Of a stretch of DNA of 31,533 nucleotides, positions 30,552-31,533 are shown piece after piece; the first letter of the stretch is position 1, and each line of letters opens with the position of its first letter. A program made the position numbers and the translations under genes. The notes beneath the pieces were generated by a model. It saw only the letters and a program-made list of their open reading frames with translations. It had not been told where the DNA came from and searched no databases. This DNA is from a virus, in the IMG/VR virus record IMGVR_UViG_3300020034_000054, positions 1-31,533 of that record; one strand, written 5' to 3'.

Positions 30552-31533
30552 CAATCGTTTGCCTTCATGAATTCGTCCTTTTTGCGTTTGTGTAACTGGT
30601 TAAGCTGCTTCCAGCTAGGTGCGTTACAATGGATCGAGCCGAGGAAGCCTAAACCTTTTTGCAGCTCGCTGTACAATGAGTGCGCCAGCAGCATCGTGTC
30701 CTCGGAGCAGTTGCGTGGGGTGCAGCCGGTGGGCGGGAGGTACGAGAGGTCGTAGCACCCGTTTTGGAAGACCTTGATGAGGTCCCCGCGTTCGAGCCAG
30801 CGGTGAACCCAACGCCATGCGGCGCACTCTTCGGGGACCGTGGGCCAGTAGTTGGGGTTCGACCCCTCGACCCAAAAAGGGATGGAGATGCTGTAGTCTG
30901 GGGAGGGCGCGAAGGATACGCAGTCGATTTGGCCGCGCTTGGTTTCGATGTCGCAGGCGCATCGGGTGGCGCGCGACATGAAGCGGGCGTCGAACTCGGC
31001 GATGTCGTCCAGTGTGGGGTTCAGCCATAGCTCGGTGTTGTCGAAACGGACCTCGGGGTAGTGCGACTCCCGTTCGGCCTTGGCGAGGTCGGCCAGCGCG
31101 ACCACTCGGAGGTCCCATTGGCGGATCACGACAGAGGGGTGGTAGGTGGGCAACACCTTCACCGGGCGGCCAGTCACCGAGGTTGTATGTACACTGCCGC
31201 GTAGGGCCTTCACTCCGAGGCCGAGGCCGAGCGCCCAGGTCGCGGTGTTGCCAAGAGCAATGATGACGTGTGGATCGCACGCACGTATTTCGGCGTAAAG
31301 CCGCTCAAGTTCCCCTGAATGCGCGCGGTCCATGTAGGTAATAGGGTTAGCCGCGAGGGGGCCATGCTCACGAACTTGGTTGGCTTCCACCGATGTGCCG
31401 TAAAGGTGCAGGTTATTCCCGTCGGGCTGACGCGAGAAGACATTGGCACGATAGCAGTCCTCTATGTTGATGCCCACGGTGTTCAACATCCGCTTGAGTT
31501 CGTACCCGCTGGGGCCGACCAGGGGGCGGAGTT
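30551..31533 (-). CDS. Uracil-DNA glycosylase / DNA polymerase 3'-5' exonuclease fusion (5' end outside window)
   Basis: The frame is open to the window edge (visible start LRPLVGPSGYELKRMLNTVG), so ATG 31489 is internal. The first part is a uracil-DNA glycosylase-type fold: LVGPSGYEL, then DPHVIIALGNTATWALGLG and VLPTYHPSVV with the conserved His of the UDG family. It would excise uracil or shield against its presence. The second part is a proofreading domain with CACDIETKRGQID (exonuclease motif I), VFQNGCYDLSYL (motif II) and CSEDTMLLAHSLYSELQKGL. The gene stops at MKAND* before motif III, which is in the polymerase gene. Together the two genes equal the fused UDG-exonuclease-polymerase of related phages. 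Confidence 0.85.
   Translation of the reverse strand, partial: LRPLVGPSGYELKRMLNTVGINIEDCYRANVFSRQPDGNNLHLYGTSVEANQVREHGPLAANPITYMDRAHSGELERLYAEIRACDPHVIIALGNTATWALGLGLGVKALRGSVHTTSVTGRPVKVLPTYHPSVVIRQWDLRVVALADLAKAERESHYPEVRFDNTELWLNPTLDDIAEFDARFMSRATRCACDIETKRGQIDCVSFAPSPDYSISIPFWVEGSNPNYWPTVPEECAAWRWVHRWLERGDLIKVFQNGCYDLSYLPPTGCTPRNCSEDTMLLAHSLYSELQKGLGFLGSIHCNAPSWKQLNQLHKRKKDEFMKAND

Noticed and set aside
30193-30553. Group I or II intron in the DNA polymerase gene
   Set aside because: The gap of about 350 bases is almost wholly filled by two overlapping coupled frames, and no intron core is visible. Splicing cannot be fully excluded without RNA data.
1-31533. Lysogeny module or T7-type promoters
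   Set aside because: No integrase, repressor, attachment site or repeated promoter consensus was found; such elements may lie outside the window.

Overview
This window is part of the genome of a short-tailed (podovirus-type) double-stranded DNA phage with high G+C content. The virion module reads left to right: the terminase large-subunit C-terminus, portal, a Bbp19-like protein, scaffold, major capsid protein, Bbp16-like cement protein, tailspike and fibre-type proteins, a gp11-like adaptor, a gp12-like nozzle, and internal or ejected virion proteins. This combines the head-gene order of Bordetella phage BPP-1 / epsilon15-like phages with T7-style tail and ejection genes. A GcrA-like helix-turn-helix gene and a DUF3309 membrane peptide suggest an alphaproteobacterial host. 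That is an inference; nothing in the window proves the host. No integrase, repressor or attachment site is visible.

Layout. Positions 1-5.6 kb hold packaging and head genes, interrupted by a 296-base non-coding stretch (1502-1797) with three inverted repeats just before the portal gene. Positions 5.6-12.1 kb hold the cement protein, small head or tail proteins, an Ig-like plus beta-helix tailspike, and several beta-rich fibre-like proteins with a zinc-ribbon protein among them. Positions 12.1-25.0 kb hold the adaptor, a nozzle protein made unusually large by an inserted block of about 585 residues, a GNAT-fold gp13-like protein, a gp14-like protein, a virion protein with a muralytic-type domain, and a 1592-residue ejection protein. 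Positions 25.0-26.9 kb are the lysis end: a holin, a GH24 lysozyme with a long C-terminal extension, a coiled-coil protein and a 55-residue DUF3309 protein. A strong rightward terminator follows at 26921-26955.

Positions 26.9-31.5 kb are transcribed leftward and hold replication genes. In transcription order these are a uracil-DNA glycosylase/3'-5' exonuclease fusion (its 5' end lies beyond the window), a 47-residue helix-turn-helix peptide, a 72-residue unknown, the polymerase half of a family A DNA polymerase, a DUF3987-type ATPase and a GcrA-like protein. The polymerase is therefore split: exonuclease motifs I and II are in one gene, motif III and the polymerase domain in another, with two small coupled genes between. 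The two transcription units converge with stop codons that overlap by a few bases.

The points most worth following are the split polymerase with its interposed helix-turn-helix gene, a solitary hairpin at 1721-1748 that resembles a type I-E CRISPR repeat, and the large nozzle insertion.
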